From the NCBI GenBank assembly GCA_026713485.1, contig JAPOOK010000071.1, positions 1 to 49,746 on the forward strand: 49,746 nt of DNA, written 5' to 3'. Each line of letters opens with the position of its first letter. Position 1 is the stretch's first letter. Origin of the DNA: Chloroflexota bacterium. Its GTDB lineage: Bacteria > Chloroflexota > Dehalococcoidia > UBA6926. Below, one piece after another: positions 42,169 through 49,746 of this stretch. Below the pieces are notes generated by a model, which was not told the DNA's origin, searched no databases, and worked only from the letters and a program-made list of their open reading frames with translations. Position numbers and translations under genes: made by a program.

Positions 42169-44562
42169 TTATCCTTCGTAGGTTTCGCGGGGGTCGGGCA
42201 TGCGGTATCCCATGCCTGCGTGGGTGAAGATGTACCTGGGATTCTTCGCGTCGTCTCCCAGTTTATTGCGGAGTTTCTTGACGAAGGACCGCAGTGAATG
42301 TGGCTCGGCGGAGTGTGTCGGTCCCCAGATCCGCCTAAACAGTTCATCCTGACCCATTACGCGACCCGCGTTTACCGATAGTTCAAAGAGCAGCCTGAAT
42401 TCGATCGGAGTCAACTCCGTTGCGCGGCCGGCAACCGTGACCCTGCGCTGGCTATAGTGAATCGCAAGGTCTCCCAGAACATACGGCTCGACTGGGCCAG
42501 TCCGCCCTGATATGCCCTTTCGCAGTGACGCACGAATCCTCGCTGCAAGCTCAGAGGGTGAAAATGGTTTGACGATGTAGTCCGACGCTCCCATGTCGAA
42601 CGCCCTTGTGACGTGTTCTTCCTGGCCGTATGCTGACACAAAGATCACGGGTACATCGACCGTACTCGTGATATCGCGCATCAGCTCTATCCCGTCGATC
42701 CCGGGAAGTCTCAGATCCATAAGAACCAGGTGTGGTTCATTTGCTTCCATGAGGCCGAGCACTTCCGTAGGATCGCCGGTAAGGATTGGCGCATAACCCT
42801 CGCTGGTGAGAACGCCCCTGATGTAGCGCAGGGCTTGGGGGTCGTCATCGATCACCAAGACACGCAGCGGCTCCTTCTCGGGTCGACGCGTACCGGAAGA
42901 CGGCCGAATGCGCTCAATGCCCGAGCCACTGCTCTCTTCCGCTATCGGGATAGTGAAGGTGAAGCGGGTGCCCGTGTCCGGGCCTTCACTATTGACCCAG
43001 ATGCGGCCACCCTGTGCCTCCACGATACCCTTGGAAATGGCCAGTCCCAGGCCCGATCCGTCATGACCACTCCGTTGTTCCGTCGCATCGAGCCGGAAGA
43101 ACTTCCCGAACAGGTATGGTAACTCCTCGTCAGGGACACCTCTTCCCCGATCGATAACAGAAACTGCCACATGGAGGTCCTGCCGCTCCGCTGAGACAAC
43201 TATGGGAGTCGACTCGGGCGAATATCTTGCGGCATTGGACAGCAGATTGCCCAGCACCTGCACGGTGCGCAGCCGGTCTGCCATCACCATTGGCAGTTCA
43301 GAGGCGAGGTCGATTCGGATGTCGTTTCTACCCCCTGCACTAACGAAGGTGTTTCTCGCCTCATCTACAAGCTCAGACACGCTCGCCAGCACGGGTTCCA
43401 CCGGCAATGTGCCTGTCTCGATACGCGCTACGTCCAAGAGATTGCTTATCAATTCACGCATGCGGTCCGCCTGCTCAACTATAATCCGGAAGAACTGGCG
43501 CATCTCCGCCGGGTGCAGGGAGGACCCGTCATCAAGCAGCGTGGTTGCTGAGCCTCTGATGGAGGTCAGGGGCGTCCTCAACTCATGGCTGACCGTACCC
43601 AGGAACTCCGACCGCAGCCTCTCAAGTTCTTCAAGAGGCGACATGTCCTGAACGATCACGATGACGGCCTCTAAGGTGCCATCGTCCGAGTGCATCGGTG
43701 TGCTGTTGACGAGAGTGGTGACCGAGCGACCGCCGGGATACATCAGGACCATCTCCTCGGCGCGCACAGACTCGGAGTTGGCCCGCAATAGCTGCGTCAG
43801 GGGCAACTCACTTAGGGATATCTCATGCCCGTCGGCCCTCCGGAAGGTCATAACGTCAAGGAGTTCTTCCGCAGTGCCATCCGGCTCATTGAGGACGCTG
43901 ACGATCCTTCTCGCCTCCCGGTTGATCGACAGGACTTTCCCCGTATTGGCGTCGAACACCACGACACCCACCGGCGACGTGTCGATCATGGTCTCCCAAT
44001 AGGCTCTGGCCCGCTGTTCATCTCTGTACTTGCGAGCATTCACGATGGCCGACGCCGCCTGGGATGCAAACAGCACCAGGATTTCTTCATCTTCGTTTGT
44101 AAATTCTTCCACATCCTCCTTGTTAGCGAGATAGAAGGTTCCGAGGTGCATGCCCCGATGTCGAATTGGCGTCCCCACGAAGGAGGTCAACTGCATCGGG
44201 CTGGAGAGACCAAGCGATTCGATGTAGCCGCCAACGTTGGGGAGCCTCAAAGGTTCGTGAATGTTGGTGAAGTGGTCCATGAATGTTAACCACTCCCTGT
44301 CTGGTAGGTTCAGAAGTTGTTGATGTTCCTCCGGCGTGAGGCCGTGGGAGACGAAGTCCTCAGGTTCCCCGGACTCGTCGAGGAGGGACATTCCTCCATA
44401 CCTAGCGCCTGTTAGTGAGCTGGCGTTTCTTACTACCTCCAGCAATACGGTGGAGAAGTCCAGGCTGTCATTAACTAGCAGACTGGCCTCGCTGAGCCTG
44501 GTGAGCCGCTCCCTCAGCAAGGCATTCTCACGCCTCAGTTCGTCAGGCTCACTCATCACCAT
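42169..44562 (-). CDS. One-chain histidine kinase, receiver and OmpR-type DNA-binding regulator
   Basis: A 797-residue cytoplasmic protein joining a whole two-component system. In order: GAF-like sensor (about 20-175), PAS (about 185-310), HisKA with His326 in VSHELRTPLTSIRG, HATPase with N-box LLSNAARYSP (441-449), DRGRGVPD and GSGLGLAISKG (502-512), a receiver with phospho-acceptor Asp616 (LMDLRLPG) and Lys665, and a winged helix (about 695-788: GYRM C-terminal turn, LTPIEFRLLFEL). There is no membrane segment, so the signal is intracellular. GAGGT precedes the ATG at 44562. It is divergent from the SodC-like gene, whose upstream region may be a target. Confidence 0.93.
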   Translation of the reverse strand: MVMSEPDELRRENALLRERLTRLSEASLLVNDSLDFSTVLLEVVRNASSLTGARYGGMSLLDESGEPEDFVSHGLTPEEHQQLLNLPDREWLTFMDHFTNIHEPLRLPNVGGYIESLGLSSPMQLTSFVGTPIRHRGMHLGTFYLANKEDVEEFTNEDEEILVLFASQAASAIVNARKYRDEQRARAYWETMIDTSPVGVVVFDANTGKVLSINREARRIVSVLNEPDGTAEELLDVMTFRRADGHEISLSELPLTQLLRANSESVRAEEMVLMYPGGRSVTTLVNSTPMHSDDGTLEAVIVIVQDMSPLEELERLRSEFLGTVSHELRTPLTSIRGSATTLLDDGSSLHPAEMRQFFRIIVEQADRMRELISNLLDVARIETGTLPVEPVLASVSELVDEARNTFVSAGGRNDIRIDLASELPMVMADRLRTVQVLGNLLSNAARYSPESTPIVVSAERQDLHVAVSVIDRGRGVPDEELPYLFGKFFRLDATEQRSGHDGSGLGLAISKGIVEAQGGRIWVNSEGPDTGTRFTFTIPIAEESSGSGIERIRPSSGTRRPEKEPLRVLVIDDDPQALRYIRGVLTSEGYAPILTGDPTEVLGLMEANEPHLVLMDLRLPGIDGIELMRDITSTVDVPVIFVSAYGQEEHVTRAFDMGASDYIVKPFSPSELAARIRASLRKGISGRTGPVEPYVLGDLAIHYSQRRVTVAGRATELTPIEFRLLFELSVNAGRVMGQDELFRRIWGPTHSAEPHSLRSFVKKLRNKLGDDAKNPRYIFTHAGMGYRMPDPRETYEG

Positions 44563-44788
44563 GTTCTACCTCGCTGCTCTCGTAAGCGTGGTGCATATCA
44601 GGAAGTGTAACAGGAACATCACATAAACATCATTCGCCAAAGGCAGAAGTTACACCTAAGTCATGACTCTTTCCGTATCCTAAGGATGAAGTCTGGTATT
44701 GGTTTCTTGTTGAGGCCACATTGGCGACGGATGCTTCTGATCCTTGTGGACCAAAACGGGATTGGCAATAGCACTGCAGACTGGCGGA

Positions 44789-44817
44789 TTGAAGATTCGC
44801 CCTTATGGCTCTATCTG
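44789..44817 (+). promoter_or_regulatory. Candidate promoter of the SodC-like gene
   Basis: TTGAAG (44789-44794), a 17-nt spacer and TATCTG (44812-44817). The start would be near 44824, leaving about 30 nt before the ATG with a GGAG ribosome site. The wider 290-nt gap to the kinase gene holds no other gene; AACA-rich half-sites near 44605-44630 are possible OmpR-type binding sites but not convincing. Confidence 0.4.
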
Positions 44818-44853
44818 GAGCGACATTGGTATTCGATAGAAAGGAGACACTCT

Positions 44854-45405
44854 ATGAAGAGGTTTTACTTTCTCATTCCCCTAGTGCCTATCTCGGTTTT
44901 TTTGCTGTTCGCTGCAGTGTTCTTGACGGCAGACGACAGGATTCACGCTCCCGAGTTTGTAGGAGCAACCGCTCAGGCGGATCTGGTGTCACCCGACGGT
45001 TCAGAAATGGGAACTGTGATCATGACACAAGGGCCCACGGGCATTGTTGTGGCTGCCGAGGTACAGGGGCTCACCCCTGGCGGCCATGCAATGACCATTA
45101 ATTCTGTTGGCAGCTGTGTCCCGAACTTTGAGGCTGCTGGGGGTGACTTTCAGCCTCATGGCGGTAACCATGGGTTTCTTCAAGGTAATGGGCCACATGC
45201 CGGCGACTTGCCCAATATCTACGCATGGGACGACGGTACCGCGCGCGCCGATTTCTTTGCAGTCGAGCTGACCTTTAACATCGGCTTGGATCATTCCCTC
45301 TTTGATGAAGACGGCTCTGCCATCGTCATTCACGAAAAGCTGGACGTTTATGTCGGGGGGGATCTTGGGGAGAGAATTGCCTGCGGGGTAATTCAGCGCA
45401 ACTAA
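44854..45405 (+). CDS. Cu/Zn superoxide dismutase-like protein lacking three copper ligands
   Basis: A 183-residue secreted protein (N-terminal hydrophobic signal to about residue 25). The SodC scaffold is clear: GLTPGGHAMTINSVGSC, FEAAGGDFQPHGGNHG, PHAGDLPN, SAIVIHEKLD and GERIACGVI. Compared with active enzymes, the two His of the copper HxH motif are Thr81 and Asn83, and the bridging His is Asp98; the fourth copper ligand His160 remains. Zinc-site His106, His115 and Asp118, the Cys88-Cys177 pair and Arg174 are kept. It is therefore unlikely to dismutate superoxide and more likely a zinc-binding or scavenging protein, as for Bacillus YojM, which also lacks copper ligands. ATG at 44854 follows GGAG. 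Confidence 0.9.
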   Translation: MKRFYFLIPLVPISVFLLFAAVFLTADDRIHAPEFVGATAQADLVSPDGSEMGTVIMTQGPTGIVVAAEVQGLTPGGHAMTINSVGSCVPNFEAAGGDFQPHGGNHGFLQGNGPHAGDLPNIYAWDDGTARADFFAVELTFNIGLDHSLFDEDGSAIVIHEKLDVYVGGDLGERIACGVIQRN

Positions 45406-45444
45406 AGGCATGACAAGCAAAGGAATCAGGTGGACCGGCGCTGA

Positions 45445-45630
45445 TCGATCAGAAACGGCAGAGGTGGCATCGCAATAGTCGGTGGGGTAAAAGCGACAAG
45501 AGCTACAGTCCCACCGACAGTGACGCCGCAATCGACCGGTGGTGTCAATCCCGGTCAGATGTTGCTACCGGTTATCGTGGGCATCCTCCTGGCTCTTGTC
45601 GTGTTCTTCAAATGGCGTAAACGACGCTAA
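45445..45630 (+). pseudogene. Fragment encoding a C-terminal membrane-anchor tail
   Basis: A 61-codon open frame without a proper start ends at TAA 45628-45630. It reads as a Thr/Pro-rich linker (TVPPTVTPQSTGG), a hydrophobic span (MLLPVIVGILLALVVFF) and a basic end KWRKRR, the classic layout of a sortase-type or membrane anchor tail, although PQSTGG is not a canonical LPxTG. It may be the detached end of the SodC-like protein or of a lost surface protein. Confidence 0.45.
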
Positions 45631-45826
45631 GTTGCCCTTAGTCCCGCCCATTAATCTTCCGTCTCAGCTCAACCGCCAATAGGAAAGTTCACAATACAGT
45701 CCTCGTAGGTGTATTTGCTTCGGGTGAGCACGTAGTGGTTGCCGTACAGGAGGCGTTACAGGCCGATGCTGTCTCGCCCTCGTCATCCGTTGCGGTCACT
45801 GTGGATCACTGTTGCGAACAGGATTC
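45631..45826. other. Intergenic region with no supported gene
   Basis: Short coherent-looking frames occur on both strands (for example a minus-strand frame at 45669-45755 with a KYTYEDCIVNFP segment), but none has a start, ribosome site or recognised family. They may be decayed coding sequence beside the zinc permease gene. Confidence 0.4.
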
Positions 45827-46645
45827 TCAGATGGGCGCTCTTCGCCTGAATGAGATCACCAGCGCGAATATCCCGCTTGCGACAAGAGTCATGGCGGGAC
45901 CGGCCGGTAAATTGAAGTGATAGGAGGCGTAGAGGCCTGTAACGGCGGCTGCGGCTCCCAGCATCGCGGACACCACCATCATCGAGGTAAAACGTCGAAC
46001 CAGCAGATACGCCGTGGCAGCAGGTATTACCAGCATTGCCATGACGAGTACGATGCCCGCCACCTGAATTCCTATCACGATAACGAGGGCAAGCATGATC
46101 AGGAACGCATAGTCGACGATGTTGGTGCGTGTACGAAAAATCTGCGACCCCACCGGATCAAAGCTGGAAAACAACAGCCAGTGGTGAAGAGCGAATAGCC
46201 CGAGGATGACCACTGCGGTTATGCCAAGAGACACATAGATATCCGTTGGAGTAGCGGCCAGGGGCTCCCCCAGGAGCAGGTCTTCCATATCAACCCTGAT
46301 AGTTGTCGCGCTTGCCAGCATCGCGAGGCCCAGGGCGAACATGGTCGCAAAAAGGATGCCAATGGATGTATCCGTGCTGAGGCCCGCGCGCCGGCTCACC
46401 GTCCTGATCAGCACGGCAACGCCTACACCTGTTGGGACGGCAGCGATGGCGGGGTTGATGCCGACCATGAATCCAACCACCATCCCCGGCAGCACGGCGT
46501 GGGCGAGCGCGTCCCCAATGAAGGCGAGATTCCTGGTGACGACGTACGCCCCCAGCAGGGGACACATCACACCCACAAGGACTGAGCCGATCAGGGCTCG
46601 TATCATGAAGCCGTATTCAAGTGGCGCGACGATGAAATCGATCAA
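45827..46645 (-). CDS. znuB: Zinc/manganese ABC transporter permease (ZnuB-like)
   Basis: A 272-residue permease of the metal ABC-3 family with about eight hydrophobic segments. Signature stretches are FMIRALIGSVLVGVMCPLLG, LAFIGDALAHAVLPG, RRAGLSTDTSIGILF and GIVLVMAMLVIPAATAYLL. TTG at 46645 overlaps the stop of the ATPase gene (TTGA), strongly favouring this start over the frame opening at 46768. Zinc rather than manganese is inferred from the binding protein. Confidence 0.9.
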   Translation of the reverse strand: MIDFIVAPLEYGFMIRALIGSVLVGVMCPLLGAYVVTRNLAFIGDALAHAVLPGMVVGFMVGINPAIAAVPTGVGVAVLIRTVSRRAGLSTDTSIGILFATMFALGLAMLASATTIRVDMEDLLLGEPLAATPTDIYVSLGITAVVILGLFALHHWLLFSSFDPVGSQIFRTRTNIVDYAFLIMLALVIVIGIQVAGIVLVMAMLVIPAATAYLLVRRFTSMMVVSAMLGAAAAVTGLYASYHFNLPAGPAMTLVASGIFALVISFRRRAPI

Positions 46646-47358
46646 GTCGTCCAGCCACTCCCATCCATCGTGAGACGCACGCCGTGGGCACCGTACATCT
46701 GCTCCATGACCTCGGACGTCAACACCTGGTCGGGAGGGCCGCAGGCGCACACGTAGCCGTTCAGACACAGCACCTGGTCGAAACGACCGGCCAGGTTGGT
46801 CATGTCGTGTGTGGCCAGCAGGATAATGCGCCCTTCATCCCGCAGAGCTTGGAGAACGCCGACGAGGTCTTCCTGCGCGCCCACGTCAACTCCGCTGAAG
46901 GCCTCATCCAGGAGAAGCACGTTCGCCTCCTGGGCCAGCGCCCGGGCGACGAATACCCTCTGCCTCTGCCCTCCTGAAAGCTCCGTCATCAGAGCAGAGC
47001 GCTGGTCCCACAGGCCCACGCGGCCCAGGCACGCATTGACAAGCTCGCGGTCTCTCTTTCCGGGGCGTCGGAACCATCCCAGTCTGCAACACCGGCCCAT
47101 CATGACAACGTCCGACGCGCTGACCGGGAACCGCCAGTTGAGGCTTTCGCGTTGAGGCACGTAGGCCAACTCTCCGCCTCCCTGGTCCACACGGTTAAGT
47201 GTTACCGTCCCCCGGCGGACCGGAAGGAGCCCGGCAATAGCATTGAAAAGGGTGCTCTTGCCGGCTCCGTTCGGTCCTACCACGCCCATCAGGGTCCCCG
47301 CGTCCACATCGAACGTGACGCTGCTCAGGGCCATGTGCCCATCGATCTCGATAGTCAC
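46642..47358 (-). CDS. znuC: Zinc/manganese ABC transporter ATP-binding protein (ZnuC-like)
   Basis: A 238-residue ABC ATPase. Walker A is GPNGAGKSTL, the Q loop is in YVPQRESLNWRFPVS (characteristic of metal ABC-3 ATPases), the signature is ELSGGQRQRVFVARAL and Walker B LLLDEAFSGVD. It sits between the binding protein and permease genes. GTG at 47358 is the first plausible start, although its ribosome site is weak. Confidence 0.92.
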   Translation of the reverse strand: MTIEIDGHMALSSVTFDVDAGTLMGVVGPNGAGKSTLFNAIAGLLPVRRGTVTLNRVDQGGGELAYVPQRESLNWRFPVSASDVVMMGRCCRLGWFRRPGKRDRELVNACLGRVGLWDQRSALMTELSGGQRQRVFVARALAQEANVLLLDEAFSGVDVGAQEDLVGVLQALRDEGRIILLATHDMTNLAGRFDQVLCLNGYVCACGPPDQVLTSEVMEQMYGAHGVRLTMDGSGWTT

Positions 47359-47401
47359 ATCTGGAGCGACATGCTCGCCCGGTGTGAATTCGGGGTGATG
47401 C

Positions 47402-48718
47402 TCATCTCAATGCCTCAACCATGCGTTCCACATTCGATCGCACCATGCCGAGGTACGTTTCCGCGCCGCTGCCCTCGATCCCAAGCGATCCTGAATAGAG
47501 CTGGACAAGATCGGCGCCGGTCTCCCGCGCGACAGCTTGCGCCATCCTCTCGCTCACCGTCGTTTCACCGAACACTGCCGGCACCTCGCGCGCTCGCACC
47601 ACGTCCACCAGGTCGGCAATGTGCTCTGCCGAGGGTTCCACGTGAGGCGCCAGGGACGGTATGACCAGCCCGACTATCTCAAACCCATAGGCTTCGGCGA
47701 AGTAGGCGAAGCTGTCATGTGACGTGACCAGCAGCCTGCGCTCCGGCGCCACCTTATCGACCTCTACCTGGATCCAGGAGTGCAGCTCGTCGAGCTCTTC
47801 CCAATAATTCGCGGCGTTCTGGAAGTAGATTTCCGCGTTCTCAGGGTCTATGGCCGAATACCGGGCGGCTATTTCGCCGACTGCGATCTTCACCCGCAGC
47901 GGATCGAACCAGAAGTGAGGGTCATATGCCCCGTGATCGTGGGCGTCATGGCCATCTTCGTCATCCATGTGGTCGTCGTCATCCTCATGGTCGTCATCCA
48001 TGTGCTCGCCGTCGTCATCCTCATGGTCGTCGTCATCCTCATGGTCGTCATGATCATCATCCATGTGGTCGTCGTCGTCATCCTCATGGTCGTCGTGATC
48101 GTCATCCATGTGGTCGTCGTCTTCGTCCTCATGGTCATCGTGATCGTCATCCATGTGGTCGTCGTCTTCGTCCTCATGGTCATCGTGATCGTCATCCATG
48201 TGGTCGTCGTCTTCGTCCTCATGGTCATCGTGATCGCCATGCATATCGACCCCGGTGAATTCCATGGGATTGATGCTGTCGCCAAGCGCGACTATCTTTG
48301 ACTCATCCGCGCTGGCGTTATGCAGCAGGTCCTCAATCCAGTCGCCCTCCAGGCCAAGACCGACAGTAAATACCACATCCGCATCGGCGACCTTGGTGAT
48401 GTCCTGGGTTCCCGGCAGGAATGAGTGCGGATCGGCGCCTGCCTGCAGCAGGCCGAATACTTCCACTCTGTCCCCGCCTACCACCTGCGCCCAATCGGCC
48501 ACAAAGTTGGTGGTTCCCACCACGTGGATCGATGGCGCGACGGGGGCGGTTGTGGGAGGCGGCGCCTCCACGGTTGGCTGCGGGCTTTCCGCTGTCTGGG
48601 TGTCCCCGTTATCATCCGCGCAGGCGGACAGGAGGGCCACAGCCAATAGCAGAAGGCCCGCGACTGCGGCCCGAGCCAGGGCCCCCACGTACATTTTGCG
48701 ACCTTGTATCAATAGCAT
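47402..48718 (-). CDS. znuA: Zinc-binding lipoprotein ZnuA-like with a very long His/Asp-rich loop
   Basis: Substrate-binding protein of a metal ABC transporter, 438 residues. The signal peptide ends in lipobox LLSAC. Metal ligands appear in GADPHSFLPG, AYDPHFWFDPLR, LVTSHDSFAYFAEAYG and VFGETTVSERMA, matching cluster A-1 proteins. A loop of about 104 residues (roughly 158-261) is almost entirely Asp, Glu, His and Met with about 22 His; ZnuA proteins have a shorter His-rich loop. ATG at 48718 follows AAGGGG and lies 48 nt after the predicted start of transcription. The loop supports zinc as substrate. Confidence 0.93.
   Translation of the reverse strand: MLLIQGRKMYVGALARAAVAGLLLLAVALLSACADDNGDTQTAESPQPTVEAPPPTTAPVAPSIHVVGTTNFVADWAQVVGGDRVEVFGLLQAGADPHSFLPGTQDITKVADADVVFTVGLGLEGDWIEDLLHNASADESKIVALGDSINPMEFTGVDMHGDHDDHEDEDDDHMDDDHDDHEDEDDDHMDDDHDDHEDEDDDHMDDDHDDHEDDDDDHMDDDHDDHEDDDDHEDDDGEHMDDDHEDDDDHMDDEDGHDAHDHGAYDPHFWFDPLRVKIAVGEIAARYSAIDPENAEIYFQNAANYWEELDELHSWIQVEVDKVAPERRLLVTSHDSFAYFAEAYGFEIVGLVIPSLAPHVEPSAEHIADLVDVVRAREVPAVFGETTVSERMAQAVARETGADLVQLYSGSLGIEGSGAETYLGMVRSNVERMVEALR
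48061..48240 (-). repeat. 45-bp tandem repeats encoding the His/Asp-rich loop
   Basis: Copies of a 45-bp unit begin at 48061, 48106, 48151 and 48196, with more diverged units down to about 47936. Each encodes a DDHEDEDDDHMDDDH-like 15-residue module. The near-identical copies indicate recent expansion of the metal-binding loop. Confidence 0.88.
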
Positions 48719-48773
48719 TCGAGCTACCCCTTTCAGTGGTCCGTTTTGGAACTCGACATCAGCCGAGCCGAGC

Positions 48774-48802
48774 ACCGTATCAAGCGGCTGACGGCGTGTC
48801 AA
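48774..48802 (-). promoter_or_regulatory. Promoter of the znuACB operon
   Basis: On the minus strand TTGACA (48802-48797), a 17-nt spacer and TACGGT (48779-48774). The transcript would start near 48767, leaving a 48-nt leader with AAGGGG before the ATG. Confidence 0.6.
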
Positions 48803-49242
48803 CACCGGCCACTCTGCTGCGGTCAGCGGCACGGAGGCACAGTCAACGGCGCCCGGCGCAGACCTTTACGTCATTTGCCCCGGGGCGCAGACCGGCCGGA
48901 TTTCTATCTATGCCCTCGTTTCGTCAGATGGCGCGCCCCTGCTGCGCCCTTCTCCGCGATGCGCTATTCTGTGTCGTGATTCGATACGATGTCTCACTCT
49001 ATTTTCCTGCTTTCAACATGATACACCAAGAATATCCGAAAGAGATGTGATATGTTGTATCAGTCTTGCGCGCATACGGGCGGCGAGCGCCTGCAGGTTG
49101 GATCGCCCTTTTACCCGATACCCGCATAGGGCCTTTAAGGGGAGCGCGGCGAGTCCCTGCTTTGGCGGCTCCTTGCCAAGGGGGCCAGTCCCGGTGCCGG
49201 TCCGGCCCCCCTGCCGCCGCTCTTCCCTTCGTCCGGCTGCCT
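48803..49242. other. Intergenic region with a TGATACA/TGTATCA dyad and a GC-rich hairpin
   Basis: No convincing gene was found. TGATACA (49019-49025) and TGTATCA (49056-49062) are exact inverted arms, and the second overlaps TGATA-TGTTG-TATCA (49048-49062), a 5-5-5 palindrome suitable for a metalloregulator dimer. A GC-rich hairpin, GGGGGCC (49180-49186) with GGCCCCC (49204-49210), lies beyond the end of the fibronectin gene and may terminate it, though it lacks a T run. Confidence 0.4.
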
Positions 49243-49746
49243 CTAGCTGCCCGACAGGTCAATGTAGATGTCGAACGACCAATTCCCCTTGCCGGTAATC
49301 TCCTCTGCTACATTCACTGCCCGCACCCGGAAGTGGTACTCTCCCCCGGATTCGAGGCCGGTCAGCCGCACCGACTTGCCGGTGGTCGTCTTGAATTCGT
49401 CGTCCTGCGGCCAATCCCCGCAGTCCTCCGTCTCGCCGACCTTGCAGATGCGCAACACCTGGTACTCGTAGCCCGTCACCGCCACGCCGCCATCGTCCTC
49501 CGGCTCAATCCAGGTGACCGTTGCGGCGGTCCGGCTCACGCTGCTCAGGTCCAGCAGACGGGGCCTGGTCGGCGCGTGAACCCAATCGCCGGCGGTCTGG
49601 GCATCCCCATAGGCGTATGGGCCGATTCCCTTCGAATTTACGGCCGCCACCCGGTAGTAGTAGTAGGTGCCCGGGAAGAGGTCCCTGGTGTTGTCCTTCA
49701 GAGTGACCGTATCGCACTTGGTCTGTGTGCCGTCGATGGGGCAATC
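49243..49746 (-). CDS. Fibronectin type III domain protein, 5' end outside window
   Basis: The frame is open to the right edge, so only the C-terminal 167 residues are seen. They form the end of one fibronectin III domain (PGTYYYYRVAAVNSKGIGPY) and a second complete one (PRLLDLSSVSRTAATVTW, YEYQVLRICKVGETEDCGDW, GEYHFRVRAVN). Such domains are extracellular adhesion or spacer modules in secreted enzymes and surface proteins. The protein ends shortly after the last domain with no anchor. The Cys pairs (TKCDT, DCPI; ICKVGETEDC) may form disulfides. Confidence 0.82.
   Translation of the reverse strand, partial: DCPIDGTQTKCDTVTLKDNTRDLFPGTYYYYRVAAVNSKGIGPYAYGDAQTAGDWVHAPTRPRLLDLSSVSRTAATVTWIEPEDDGGVAVTGYEYQVLRICKVGETEDCGDWPQDDEFKTTTGKSVRLTGLESGGEYHFRVRAVNVAEEITGKGNWSFDIYIDLSGS

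Noticed and set aside
45735-45920. Plus-strand 61-codon frame
   Set aside because: It runs into the 3' end of the znuB-like gene on the other strand and lacks a ribosome site; coherent-looking pieces occur on both strands, so neither is supported.
48059-48240. Regular 45-bp periodicity considered as a CRISPR-like array
   Set aside because: There are no unique spacers; the units are contiguous and keep the znuA reading frame.
49179-49210. GC-rich hairpin considered as a strong terminator
   Set aside because: No T-rich tract follows on either strand, so it is listed only as a possible hairpin in the intergenic region.

Overview
The window looks like about 50 kb of moderately GC-rich bacterial chromosome from an aerobic, probably monoderm, heterotroph. 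The combination of a caa3-type cytochrome c oxidase with a fused ctaA-ctaB gene, System I (Ccm) cytochrome c maturation, a fused MoaD-MoaE, SipW/Sec11-type (S26B) peptidase sequence, lipoproteins, GTG/TTG starts and apparently leaderless promoters best fits a Chloroflexota lineage (Dehalococcoidia/SAR202-like). That placement is inference from gene style; there is no rRNA here to confirm it. One tRNA gene (Arg, CCG) is present. No insertion sequence, prophage or CRISPR array was seen.

Layout. 1-2.3 kb: the end of a secreted adhesin-like protein interrupted by an in-frame amber codon, then a membrane-anchored coiled-coil protein carrying an S26B peptidase domain. 2.4-8.8 kb: nhaA, a compact unit encoding a 20-residue peptide and ending in a strong terminator, galU, ftsK and a HigB-HigA toxin-antitoxin pair. 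8.8-18.5 kb (minus strand): mrp, a lipoprotein, uvrB, a PIN-domain gene, ruvA, a PaREP1-like gene, an acyl-CoA dehydrogenase, ruvC, yebC and the rimM-khpA-rpsP ribosomal cluster. 18.7-26 kb (plus strand): one tightly coupled ccmE-F-H-X-Y-A-B-C-D operon with two unrecognised genes inside it. 26-33.3 kb (minus strand): coxII-I-III-IV, a small membrane protein, ctaG and ctaAB. The two respiratory blocks converge; one matures c-type hemes, the other makes heme A and the oxidase, whose subunit II itself carries a cytochrome c domain. 33.3-41.7 kb: moaD-moaE, a putative nucleotidyltransferase/XRE toxin-antitoxin module with a consensus promoter overlapping a palindrome, an SbcD-like nuclease fused to a GNAT acetyltransferase, glycyl-tRNA synthetase, a trypsin-like protease, two FmdB zinc ribbons, YraN and a CPA2 antiporter. 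41.8-49.7 kb: tRNA-Arg, a one-chain histidine kinase/receiver/DNA-binding regulator, a Cu/Zn-SOD-like protein that has lost most copper ligands, a zinc-type ABC transporter with a very long His/Asp-rich loop in its binding protein, and the edge of a fibronectin-III protein.

The most unusual points are the copper-ligand-less SodC homologue beside a zinc importer, the SbcD-GNAT fusion, the DUF6932-like/XRE module, the coiled-coil S26B protein, the 20-residue peptide unit, and a repeated arrangement of -10 boxes 6-9 nt upstream of start codons. Operator and promoter calls were made by eye and are weaker than the gene calls.
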